Assembly: GCA_003644825.1 (NCBI GenBank)
Contig: QNDJ01000102.1
Coordinates: 1-6,484 of the forward strand
Direction: 5' to 3'
Origin: Candidatus Zhuqueibacterota bacterium
Lineage (GTDB): Bacteria > SM23-31 > B21-G16
DNA length: 6,484 nt
Shown: in pieces, positions 1 to 6,444 of the stretch
Layout: every line of letters starts with the position of its first letter
How positions within the stretch are numbered: the stretch's first letter is position 1
Notes under the pieces: model-generated
Databases searched by the model: none
The model's input: only the letters and a program-made list of their open reading frames with translations
Told to the model about the DNA's origin: nothing
Position numbers and translations under genes: made by a program

Positions 1-22
1 GAAAAAGGAGAAGGAAAGTTGA
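1..22 (+). CDS. Possible 3' tail of an upstream gene (partial)
   Basis: Read from base 2, the left edge gives the residues KKEKES followed by TGA at 20-22. This stop would overlap the TTG start of the antiporter as TTGA, the same kind of 4-base junction (ATGA) seen between the next two genes. Six codons cannot identify a protein, and the frame could be open by chance. A lysine/glutamate-rich C-terminal tail fits a normal protein end. If real, the operon extends to the left. Confidence 0.3.
4..17 (+). promoter_or_regulatory. Ribosome binding site for the antiporter (supports the TTG start)
   Basis: Two purine-rich anti-16S-like stretches sit here, AAAGGAG at 4-10 and GAAGGA at 10-15. The first ends 8 bases before the TTG at 19, which is good spacing. 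This is one of only two clear Shine-Dalgarno sequences in the window and is the main reason for accepting a non-ATG start, since the reading frame itself is open to the left edge. Confidence 0.7.
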
Positions 23-1437
23 AAAAGATCGGGATAACACTTATCGTTTTAGTTTTTATTGTTTCAATTTCAGCATATAGTAAAGCTATAAACAGGGGAG
101 AGAGCGGTTATAGTACACTGGTTGTTCAGGAACATAAGGCACCAGCAGAACAGGGTGAAAACATAGTTCACATAGTTACAAGGCTTATACTCCAGCTTGT
201 ATTGGTTCTTGCAGCTGCTAAAGTTGGTGGCGAAATATGTGAACGTTACCTTAAACAACCCGGTGTTCTTGGTGAATTAATTGCAGGAATGATTATTGGA
301 CCTTATGTTCTTGGAAGCAGAATACCTATTCCGGGTCTTGGAACCCTTTTTACTGCTCCTCAACCGGGTGTTTCTATACCTGTATCAAATGAACTTTATG
401 CTCTTGGTCAGATTGCTGTTATAATCCTGTTATTTATGGCTGGTCTGGAGACAGATTTTAAACAGTTCTTTAAATATGCAGGTCCTGCAACAGTTATAGC
501 AATAGGAGGAGTTGTTGTACCTTTTGTCCTTGGTGTATTAGCAACTGTTATTTTTGTTCCGGAAGTGACACATTTTGCTCAACCTGAAGCCCTTTTTATA
601 GGTGCAACAATGGTTGCTACTTCAGTGGGTATTACAGCAAGAATTTTGAGTGATATAAAAAAGCTTGATACACCAGAGGGTGTTACTATTCTTGCAGGAG
701 CCGTTGTAGATGATGTTCTTGGAATTCTTGTGCTGGCAATTGTTGTCGGGATTTCAAGAGGCGAAGGTGGTGTTTCAGGCAAGGAAATAGCATTTATAAC
801 TTTCAAAGCTGTTGGAGTATGGATTGCCATTATGGGGTTGGGCTTGCTGTTTTCAAAACAAATTGAGAAATTGATTAACTGGTTTAAAAGTGATGGTGCG
901 TCTCTGGCGCTGGGTCTTGCATTTTGTTTTCTTGCATCTGGAATAGCTGAGTTATGTGGTCTTGCAGCTATTATAGGTTCTTATGCGATGGGTTTAGCCC
1001 TCTCAGATAGGAAAATATCTAATAAGCTGGTGAAATCTCTGGAGCCTGTTTTTTATTTTCTTGTGCCTGTATTTTTTGTTGTTATGGGAATGCTTGTAGA
1101 TTTTGGCTCAATGTCTCAGGACATATTGTTCGGTGTTGTTTTAAGTATACTTGCTGTTATTTCAAAGGTTTTTGGTTGTGGATTGCCTTCTCTGGGTGTC
1201 GGTTTTAACAGGAGAGGAGCTATTAGAATTGGAATAGGTATGCTCCCGAGAGGAGAGGTTGCACTTATTGTAGCTGGAGTTGGTTTAGCTAATGGTGTTA
1301 TACCCACAGATATGTTTGGTGTTGCTGTTATGATGACTATGGTTACTACACTTCTTGCCCCAATATTTCTTGTTCCTTTATTTGAAAAGGGAGGCTCAGG
1401 TTTAAAGAATAAAAATAAAAAAGAAATAAAAGCATGA
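19..1437 (+). CDS. CPA2-family Na+/H+ antiporter (NapA/GerN/KefB-like membrane domain)
   Basis: This is a membrane antiporter of 472 residues, expected to exchange Na+ (or K+) for H+ across the inner membrane. I count about 13 hydrophobic segments between residues 51 and 456. Family marks are GELIAGMIIGP at 85-95, GLETD at 142-146, the paired aspartates D231-D232 in VVDDVLGIL, and MLPRGEVAL with R411. A DD pair in the ion-binding helix is the mark of electrogenic NapA-type exchangers, as opposed to forms with one acidic residue. Residues 1-23 are MKK plus a hydrophobic run ending S-K-A, which looks like a signal peptide, followed by a hydrophilic stretch of about 25 residues. Cleavage would leave an outside N-terminus, fitting the 13-helix NapA topology. 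There is no RCK/TrkA-N domain, so it is not a full Kef channel. The C-terminus is a short lysine-rich tail. The TTG start is preceded by a good ribosome site, and the stop overlaps the next gene by 4 bases (ATGA). The family is certain; the ion is inferred. Confidence 0.93.
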   Translation: MKKIGITLIVLVFIVSISAYSKAINRGESGYSTLVVQEHKAPAEQGENIVHIVTRLILQLVLVLAAAKVGGEICERYLKQPGVLGELIAGMIIGPYVLGSRIPIPGLGTLFTAPQPGVSIPVSNELYALGQIAVIILLFMAGLETDFKQFFKYAGPATVIAIGGVVVPFVLGVLATVIFVPEVTHFAQPEALFIGATMVATSVGITARILSDIKKLDTPEGVTILAGAVVDDVLGILVLAIVVGISRGEGGVSGKEIAFITFKAVGVWIAIMGLGLLFSKQIEKLINWFKSDGASLALGLAFCFLASGIAELCGLAAIIGSYAMGLALSDRKISNKLVKSLEPVFYFLVPVFFVVMGMLVDFGSMSQDILFGVVLSILAVISKVFGCGLPSLGVGFNRRGAIRIGIGMLPRGEVALIVAGVGLANGVIPTDMFGVAVMMTMVTTLLAPIFLVPLFEKGGSGLKNKNKKEIKA

Positions 1438-2474
1438 TTTCAGATGAACTATGGCAACAGGTCATAGATTATATTAAAAAAAGCAATCAATTTACACTAA
1501 CGACCCATGTTAATCCTGATGGAGACGGGATAGGAAGCGAAATTGCTCTTTTTTATTTCCTGAGCAATCTTAAAAAAAAGGTCAGGGTAATTAATCATTC
1601 CCTGACTCCAAAAGTATATAGATTTTTAGACCCCGATTTAAAGATTATTGAAAATTTCTCAAAAGAGAAAAAAGAGTGGATTAATAAAAGCGATATTATT
1701 TTTATTCTTGATATAAGCACAAAAGAAAGGCTTGGAGACCTCGGAGTTCCTGTTAGTGAGAGTAGTGCTATCAAGATATGTTTTGACCATCATGCTTCCA
1801 GTGAAGCATTCAGTAATATTAATTTGATTGATGTTAATGCCTGTGCCACTGGAGAACTAATTTATGACCTGATTTATAAATATAATAATGCTTTTACTTC
1901 AGAAATAGTAGAAGCATTGTATATCTCTATCTTAACAGATACCGGTTCATTTCGCTTTTCTAATTCTACTGTAAGGTCTCACCTTATTACTGCTGAACTT
2001 ATCAGGATGGGTATTAAACCACGAGAAATGTATGAAAAAGCTTATGAAATGAGTTCCTGGGAAAAAATATTTCTTTTTCGAGAAGCTTTATCTACCCTCA
2101 GTAAGGAAGGAGATGGTAAAATAGCATGTATGTATATAACCCAGGAAATGATGGAAAAGACCAGAGCAAAAAGGGAAGATATAGAGGGTTTTGTAGATTA
2201 CTTAAATGTAATAAAAGATATTGAAGTTGCCCTTTTATTTGTAGAAGTTTTTAAAAGGGGAACAAAAGTAAGCTTAAGGTCTAAAGGAAGAATTGATGTA
2301 AATGAACTTGCTAAAATTTATGGTGGGGGAGGACATTATCATGCAGCAGGAATAATGATGCATAATGTTTCCCTCAAAGAAGCTATGAATATGGTTATTA
2401 ATGTAGTTGATAAAAAAATTAAAGAGAAAATGAATGAAAATAAAGACTCTGGTTCTCAGTCCATTTCAGACTAA
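1434..2474 (+). CDS. nrnA: DHH/DHHA1 phosphoesterase, NrnA-type oligoribonuclease / pAp phosphatase
   Basis: This is a cytoplasmic, manganese-type phosphoesterase of 346 residues. Known NrnA enzymes degrade 2-5-mer RNA to mononucleotides and dephosphorylate 3'-phosphoadenosine 5'-phosphate to AMP. All expected motifs are present: H25 with D29 and D31 in HVNPDGDGIGSE (25-36), D93 in LDIS, D118-H119-H120 (the DHH triad), D169 in TDTGSFRFSN, and the C-terminal DHHA1 substrate motif GGGGHYHAAG (297-306). Length is close to the usual 310-340, with a hydrophilic tail after about residue 325 that is poorly conserved in character. The ATG overlaps the antiporter stop as ATGA and has only a weak purine-rich leader, suggesting coupled translation. 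The last 41 bases are shared, in a different frame, with the start of the next gene. The specific substrate (RNA fragments, pAp or a cyclic-dinucleotide product such as pApA) cannot be told from sequence alone. Confidence 0.9.
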   Translation: MISDELWQQVIDYIKKSNQFTLTTHVNPDGDGIGSEIALFYFLSNLKKKVRVINHSLTPKVYRFLDPDLKIIENFSKEKKEWINKSDIIFILDISTKERLGDLGVPVSESSAIKICFDHHASSEAFSNINLIDVNACATGELIYDLIYKYNNAFTSEIVEALYISILTDTGSFRFSNSTVRSHLITAELIRMGIKPREMYEKAYEMSSWEKIFLFREALSTLSKEGDGKIACMYITQEMMEKTRAKREDIEGFVDYLNVIKDIEVALLFVEVFKRGTKVSLRSKGRIDVNELAKIYGGGGHYHAAGIMMHNVSLKEAMNMVINVVDKKIKEKMNENKDSGSQSISD

Positions 2475-3084
2475 TTGTTATATTCTGAGCTGTGAAAAAA
2501 CAAACGAAGGAATAGTTATTGACCCTGCTGATGAAGGAGAGACTATTGCAGGGACTATTAAAGAATTAAAAATCAGGTTGAAATATGTATTAATCACCCA
2601 TGCTCATTTAGATCATATTATGGGATTATTAGAACTAAAAAACAATATATCCGACTTAATTGCAATGATGGATAAAAAAGAAAAAGGAGTCTTAAAAAAT
2701 CTTCCATATCAAGCTGCGATGTTTGGAATGCAGGTTTCTAAGGAAATTCCTGTTATAGATAAATTTGTAAAAGAGGGTGATATTATAAAGTTTGGTGAAG
2801 AAACTCTATCAGTTATTGAGCTTCCCGGACATTCTCCGGGAGGAATCGGATTTATGGGAAAAAAGATGGTATTTGTTGGTGATACTCTGTTTCAGGGAAG
2901 TATTGGAAGAACAGACCTTTATGGTGGTTCTTATGAGAAACTTATTGACTCCATAAAGACAAAATTATTCACTCTTAATGATGATATAATCGTTTATCCG
3001 GGTCACGGACCTGCCACAACAATAGGAAACGAAAAAAAGAACAATCCGTTTTTTACCGAAGAAGGATTTTTTAGATATATTTAA
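2434..3084 (+). CDS. Glyoxalase-II-like MBL-fold hydrolase (YcbL type)
   Basis: This is a metallo-beta-lactamase-fold hydrolase of 216 residues, probably cytoplasmic. The metal-binding set is complete: H56-x-H58-x-D60-H61 in THAHLDH, H133 in PGHSPGG, the bridging D150 in GDTLFQGSIGRTD, and H191 in YPGHGP. That predicts two active-site metals. The N-terminus, with PFQTNCYIL at 10-18, is the normal start for this subfamily, so the ATG at 2434 is right even though it lies 41 bases inside nrnA. The length matches the short YcbL-like form; classical glyoxalase II has an extra C-terminal glutathione-binding domain that is absent here. Known short forms hydrolyse S-lactoylglutathione-like thioesters, but the natural thiol in this organism is unknown. 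The leader AAAGAGA at 2421-2427 is only a weak ribosome site, so translation is probably coupled to nrnA. The family is certain, the substrate is not. Confidence 0.9.
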   Translation: MKIKTLVLSPFQTNCYILSCEKTNEGIVIDPADEGETIAGTIKELKIRLKYVLITHAHLDHIMGLLELKNNISDLIAMMDKKEKGVLKNLPYQAAMFGMQVSKEIPVIDKFVKEGDIIKFGEETLSVIELPGHSPGGIGFMGKKMVFVGDTLFQGSIGRTDLYGGSYEKLIDSIKTKLFTLNDDIIVYPGHGPATTIGNEKKNNPFFTEEGFFRYI

Positions 3085-3089
3085 TTTTT

Positions 3090-4157
3090 ATGAATTCAAG
3101 AGAACGTTTTTTAAAAACGTGCAGATTTGAAAAACCTGATAGAGTCTTCTTAAAACCTCAGTGGATATGGAAGGAAACACTTAAAAGATGGAGAGACGAA
3201 GGATTGCCTCAGGATAGACACTGGCACGAATTCTTCGGATTTGATAGATATGAACAAATACCAATAAACTTTGAAATCATACCTCTCTTTGATGAAAAAA
3301 TAGTTGAAGCTAATAGAAAAAAAAGAGTAATTATTGACAGATTTGGTGTAAAAAAGAGAGAATTCCACGAAAATCCTGAGTTATCTATGCCTCAATACAT
3401 TGAATTTCCGGTAAAAGATTCTAATGACTGGAAAGAAATAAAAAAGAGATTTAATGCTAATGCACCAGTGAGATATCCTCTATGGTGGGAAGATTGTAAA
3501 AGATGCTGGAAAAACAGGGATTACCCTCTGGGAATACACACTGGTTCTTTTTTTGGAAGGCTAAGGAGTTTGATGGGGCTTGAAACTCTTTTGTATTTTC
3601 TGTATGACCAGCCAGAGTTAATAAAAGAAATGCTGGCATTTTTTACTGATTTTTATCTCGATGTTATATATAAAGCGGTAAAAGAAGTTGAGCTGGATTA
3701 TGCCCTTTTCTGGGAGGATATGGCTTTTAAAACAGGCCCTCTTATTTCTCCGCGTCATTTTAAAGAGTTTATGCTTCCCTGCTACAAAAGGGTTACAAAG
3801 TTTCTTAGAGCAAATGGAATAGATATAATTCTGGTTGATAGTGATGGGAATACAGACCTTCTTGTAGACCTCTGGATGGAAGGAGGTATTAGTGGAGAAT
3901 ATCCCCTTGAAGTAGCTGCAGGAGTTAATGCTATTGAAAGAAGAAAAAAATACCCAAACCTGATACTTATAGGTAATATAGACAAAAGAACCCTTGCAAA
4001 AAATAAAAAAGCAATTAAAGAAGAGGTAATGTCAAAGGTGCCTTATCTTCTTTTAAAGAGAGGATACCTTCCATTTTTAGACCATTCAGTTCCACCAGAT
4101 GTACCTCTTGAGAATTTTATATATTACCTTGACTTAATAAAAAAGTTAATCAGTTGA
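3090..4157 (+). CDS. Uroporphyrinogen decarboxylase (URO-D) superfamily protein, probably methyltransferase-like, not HemE
   Basis: The product is a predicted TIM-barrel protein of 355 residues. The start MNSRERFLKTCRFEKPDRV is the typical opening of URO-D-like proteins. Further marks are DSDGN at 250-254, the PLEVAAG-type segment that follows, GNIDKRTLA at 295-303 and DHSVPPDV at 331-338. The N-terminal P-x-W-x-M-R-Q-A-G-R signature of true haem-pathway HemE is missing. Corrinoid methyltransferases of this superfamily (MtaA/MtbA) carry H-x-C-G zinc ligands where this protein has D250-S-D252-G, so zinc-thiol chemistry of that kind is doubtful or altered. The subfamily is, to my knowledge, widespread in Planctomycetes/Lentisphaerae-like and uncultivated bacteria and largely uncharacterised. 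No corrinoid protein or partner methyltransferase is present in the window. The gene starts 5 T residues after the previous stop with no Shine-Dalgarno in range (GAAGGA at 3061-3066 is too far), so reinitiation is likely. Superfamily placement is firm; the reaction is unknown. Confidence 0.87.
   Translation: MNSRERFLKTCRFEKPDRVFLKPQWIWKETLKRWRDEGLPQDRHWHEFFGFDRYEQIPINFEIIPLFDEKIVEANRKKRVIIDRFGVKKREFHENPELSMPQYIEFPVKDSNDWKEIKKRFNANAPVRYPLWWEDCKRCWKNRDYPLGIHTGSFFGRLRSLMGLETLLYFLYDQPELIKEMLAFFTDFYLDVIYKAVKEVELDYALFWEDMAFKTGPLISPRHFKEFMLPCYKRVTKFLRANGIDIILVDSDGNTDLLVDLWMEGGISGEYPLEVAAGVNAIERRKKYPNLILIGNIDKRTLAKNKKAIKEEVMSKVPYLLLKRGYLPFLDHSVPPDVPLENFIYYLDLIKKLIS
3104..3120. repeat. 17-base perfect inverted repeat just inside the URO-D-like gene
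   Basis: ACGTTTTT at 3104-3111 and AAAAACGT at 3113-3120 are perfect reverse complements around a single T. The symmetry begins 14 bases after the start of the gene. It lies in codons for the conserved RFLKT segment, so protein coding may explain it. A DNA-binding role is possible but unsupported. Confidence 0.3.
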
Positions 4158-4163
4158 AATCAA

Positions 4164-5489
4164 ATGAAAGGGCGAAAAACCGAACTCTCAAAAGAATTAG
4201 CTCTATTTGATGCTGTATCTATTATTGTGGGAATAATAGTAGGAACAGGTATTTTTATTGTGCCTGGTTTGGTTGCCGGGTATCTTCCATCATCCGGTAT
4301 GATTATGCTTGTATGGATTGCTGGTGGGGTATTAACTCTTTTTGGTGTTTTTTCGTTTATGGAGCTTTCATCTTCATTCCCGGAGACAGGAGGAATCTAT
4401 ATATATTTAAAAGAATCAATGGGTTCTTTAGGTGGTTTTCTTTTTGGCTGGGCGAGTTTATTGATACTTAGATCGGGCAGTATAGCTGCTATGTCTGTAG
4501 CTTTTGCTATGTACACCAGATATTTTTTTCCTCTATCCAGGTTCGGGATTAGTATTGTGGCTTCTATTGTTATACTAATTTTATCCTGTGTTAATTATAT
4601 AGGTGTGAAATCCGGAAGCAGAGTACAGAATTTTTTTACTTCGGCTAAGGTAATTGCTCTGGGTTTACTTGTTTTTACAGGATTTTTTTTAAAGAAAGGA
4701 GATATTCATAACTTTGAGCCATTTTTACCTTCAGAGTTCGGATGGAATATGATTTCATTTTTTGGAATGGCTATGATATCTGTATTGTGGACTTTCGATG
4801 GCTGGGCAGACCTGAGTTATATTTCGGGAGAAGTAAAAAACCCTGAGAAAAATCTTCCTTTAGCACTCATAATTGGAACTATAATAGTAACTGTAATTTT
4901 TTTATTAGTTAATCTTTTATATATTTATCTCATACCAGTAATGAATATAAAAAACTCAGAGCTAATAGCATCGGATGCTGCTGTAAAGATTATGGGTGGG
5001 GGTGGTGGTACGGTTATTACAATTCTTATACTTATAACTATATTTGGTGCCATTAATGGTTCAATTATGACAGGACCCAGGATATTTTATGCTCAGGCAA
5101 AAGATGGTCTCTTTTTTAAATGGATTGGTAAAATCCATCCGAAATACGGGACCCCTTCATCCGCTATAATTATCCAGGCAGTACTTATGATTATAATGGT
5201 ATTTTCCGGGACTTTTGAAGAATTAATGAATTGTTATATATTTATGATGGTTATATTTTATATTTTATGTATTATTGGATTATTCATTTTAAGAAAAAAG
5301 AAACCTGAACTTAAAAGACCTCAAAAGACTATTGGTTATCCGTTTACTTCAGCAATATTCTTAATAATTATGATTATAATGTTAGTTAATACAACATATA
5401 AGAAGCCTGTAGAATCTATTATTAGCTTTCTGGTATTAATTGCTGGCATACCTGTTTATTATTTTTTTAAAAAAGAGGAGGGCAAATAA
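4164..5489 (+). CDS. APC-superfamily amino acid permease
   Basis: This is an inner-membrane amino acid transporter of 441 residues with about 12 hydrophobic helices. The first helix carries the substrate-backbone motif GTGIF at 27-31 (within VGIIVGTGIF). The broken sixth helix shows W209-T-F-D-G-W214, followed by the loop E223-VKNPEKNLP-232, which is characteristic of LAT/y+-like members of the amino acid-polyamine-organocation superfamily. The length is usual for the family, with a short charged C-terminus (KKEEGK). An uninterrupted run of five glycines, 278-282, precedes a transmembrane segment and is unusual. The start lies 6 bases after the URO-D-like stop, without a recognisable ribosome site, so it probably relies on coupling. 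The last codons encode the ribosome site for the dehydratase one base downstream, a partner that hints at a hydroxy-amino acid such as threonine or serine as the cargo. The substrate and the coupling ion are inferred only. Confidence 0.92.
   Translation: MKGRKTELSKELALFDAVSIIVGIIVGTGIFIVPGLVAGYLPSSGMIMLVWIAGGVLTLFGVFSFMELSSSFPETGGIYIYLKESMGSLGGFLFGWASLLILRSGSIAAMSVAFAMYTRYFFPLSRFGISIVASIVILILSCVNYIGVKSGSRVQNFFTSAKVIALGLLVFTGFFLKKGDIHNFEPFLPSEFGWNMISFFGMAMISVLWTFDGWADLSYISGEVKNPEKNLPLALIIGTIIVTVIFLLVNLLYIYLIPVMNIKNSELIASDAAVKIMGGGGGTVITILILITIFGAINGSIMTGPRIFYAQAKDGLFFKWIGKIHPKYGTPSSAIIIQAVLMIIMVFSGTFEELMNCYIFMMVIFYILCIIGLFILRKKKPELKRPQKTIGYPFTSAIFLIIMIIMLVNTTYKKPVESIISFLVLIAGIPVYYFFKKEEGK
5475..5482 (+). 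promoter_or_regulatory. Strong ribosome binding site for the dehydratase
   Basis: GAGGAGGG lies inside the last codons of the permease; its AGGAGG core at 5476-5481 ends 9 bases before the ATG at 5491. It fixes the dehydratase start at 5491 and rules out the longer in-frame ATG at 5440. It is the strongest Shine-Dalgarno in the window and may give this gene a higher translation rate than its upstream neighbours. Confidence 0.85.
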
Positions 5490-5490
5490 A

Positions 5491-6444
5491 ATGATTTCTG
5501 CTTTACAAATTCTGTCAGCAAGCAAGAGGATTAAACCTTTTATAATTGAAACTCCTCTTGAATATTCTCCTTATTACAGCAGTGAGTGTGGTGGTAATAT
5601 ATATTTTAAAATGGAACATCTTCAAATTACGGGTTCTTTCAAATTAAGGGGTGCATTTAACTCACTTATGAGTTTAACACCTGAAGAAAAAGAAAATGGA
5701 ATCATTGCAGTTTCTGCTGGAAATCATGCTCTCGGGATTGCTTATGTTTCAACACTTATTGGTGTGGACAGCACAATAGTTTTACCTGAGAATGCAAGCA
5801 AAGCTAAGGTAGATGCACTAAAATTTTATAATGTAAAACTTGAGTTTTGTGGTAGTGATTACGATTCTGCTGAACTTGCAGCGAGAAAAATGGAAAAAGA
5901 AACAGGCAAAACTATGATATCAGGTTATAATGATAAGAATGTTATTATGGGGCAGGGTACTATTGGTGTTGAAGTTATGAATCGGTTACCGGAGGTTGAT
6001 ATTGTTCTTGTTCCTATCGGAGGAGGTGGACTTATCTCCGGAGTGGCAATTTATCTAAAGGAAATTAATCCAAATATTCAGGTAATCGGTGTTCAAACTG
6101 ATACTTCTCCAGCAATGTATGAATCCATAAAAGCGGGGAAAATTGTGACTGTAGAAGTTAAAGATACAATAGCTGATGGTCTTGCAGGACAGATCGAAAA
6201 AGACTCCATAACTTTTGATATTGTGAAAAATTATGTAAATGATATTTTACTTGTTGATGAAAAAGAAATAAAAAAAGCTATTTCTCAATTTCTTGATAAA
6301 CAGCATCAACTTATAGAAGGTTCGGCTGCCGTAATTCCTGCAGCAATATTAAAATATAGAAATATTTTCAACAATAAAAATGTCGTAGGAGTTTTGTCAG
6401 GTAGAAATATAGATCTTAAATCGCTAAAAAATATATTATCTTGA
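5491..6444 (+). CDS. PLP-dependent threonine/serine dehydratase (ammonia-lyase), catabolic type
   Basis: This is a cytoplasmic fold-type-II PLP enzyme of 317 residues, expected to convert L-threonine to 2-oxobutyrate plus ammonia and/or L-serine to pyruvate plus ammonia. The PLP lysine is K51 in TGSFKLRGA. The substrate-binding loop is SAGNH at 75-79, the phosphate-binding glycine loop is GGGGL at 177-181, E276 lies in IEGSAA, and S303 in SGRN is placed to contact the PLP ring nitrogen. There is no C-terminal ACT domain, so it is the short form, unlike biosynthetic IlvA with its isoleucine-binding domain. The segment ADGLAGQIE (228-236) resembles the serine/threonine dehydratase and EutB-like branch, so 3-hydroxyaspartate ammonia-lyase, a racemase or a EutB-like enzyme remain alternatives. 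A longer in-frame start at 5440 would add 17 hydrophobic/basic residues lying inside the permease and is rejected because of the strong ribosome site before 5491. The permease stop is one base upstream, suggesting uptake and breakdown of the same amino acid. Confidence 0.92.
   Translation: MISALQILSASKRIKPFIIETPLEYSPYYSSECGGNIYFKMEHLQITGSFKLRGAFNSLMSLTPEEKENGIIAVSAGNHALGIAYVSTLIGVDSTIVLPENASKAKVDALKFYNVKLEFCGSDYDSAELAARKMEKETGKTMISGYNDKNVIMGQGTIGVEVMNRLPEVDIVLVPIGGGGLISGVAIYLKEINPNIQVIGVQTDTSPAMYESIKAGKIVTVEVKDTIADGLAGQIEKDSITFDIVKNYVNDILLVDEKEIKKAISQFLDKQHQLIEGSAAVIPAAILKYRNIFNNKNVVGVLSGRNIDLKSLKNILS

Noticed and set aside
579-830. Minus-strand open frames, such as those at 579-830, 1116-1307, 3150-3368 and 3782-3985
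   Set aside because: All lie opposite well-identified genes, have low-complexity or unfamiliar translations and lack supporting ribosome sites; they are shadows of the coding strand.
19-1437. Full-length Kef potassium efflux system
   Set aside because: There is no C-terminal nucleotide-binding RCK/TrkA-N domain; the protein stops after the last helix with a short lysine-rich tail.
2821-2843. Hairpin with a GC-rich stem (TCCCGGA / TCCGGGA, 5-base loop) as a terminator or attenuator
   Set aside because: It lies in the middle of the hydrolase gene, has no T run after it, and encodes the conserved PGHSPGG metal motif, which explains the symmetry.
3090-4157. HemE (haem-pathway uroporphyrinogen decarboxylase)
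   Set aside because: The N-terminal HemE signature is absent and the C-terminal DHSVPPDV/GNIDKR pattern belongs to the other, uncharacterised branch. No other haem genes are nearby.
1435-4157. Recoded TGA (as in some candidate phyla)
   Set aside because: TGA ends the antiporter, the URO-D-like gene and the dehydratase exactly where their families end, and no gene has an in-frame TGA, so it acts as a stop.
5440-5490. Longer dehydratase start at ATG 5440
   Set aside because: The added 17 residues lie inside the permease's last helix region in another frame and match no dehydratase N-terminus. The AGGAGG at 5476-5481 is correctly spaced for the ATG at 5491.
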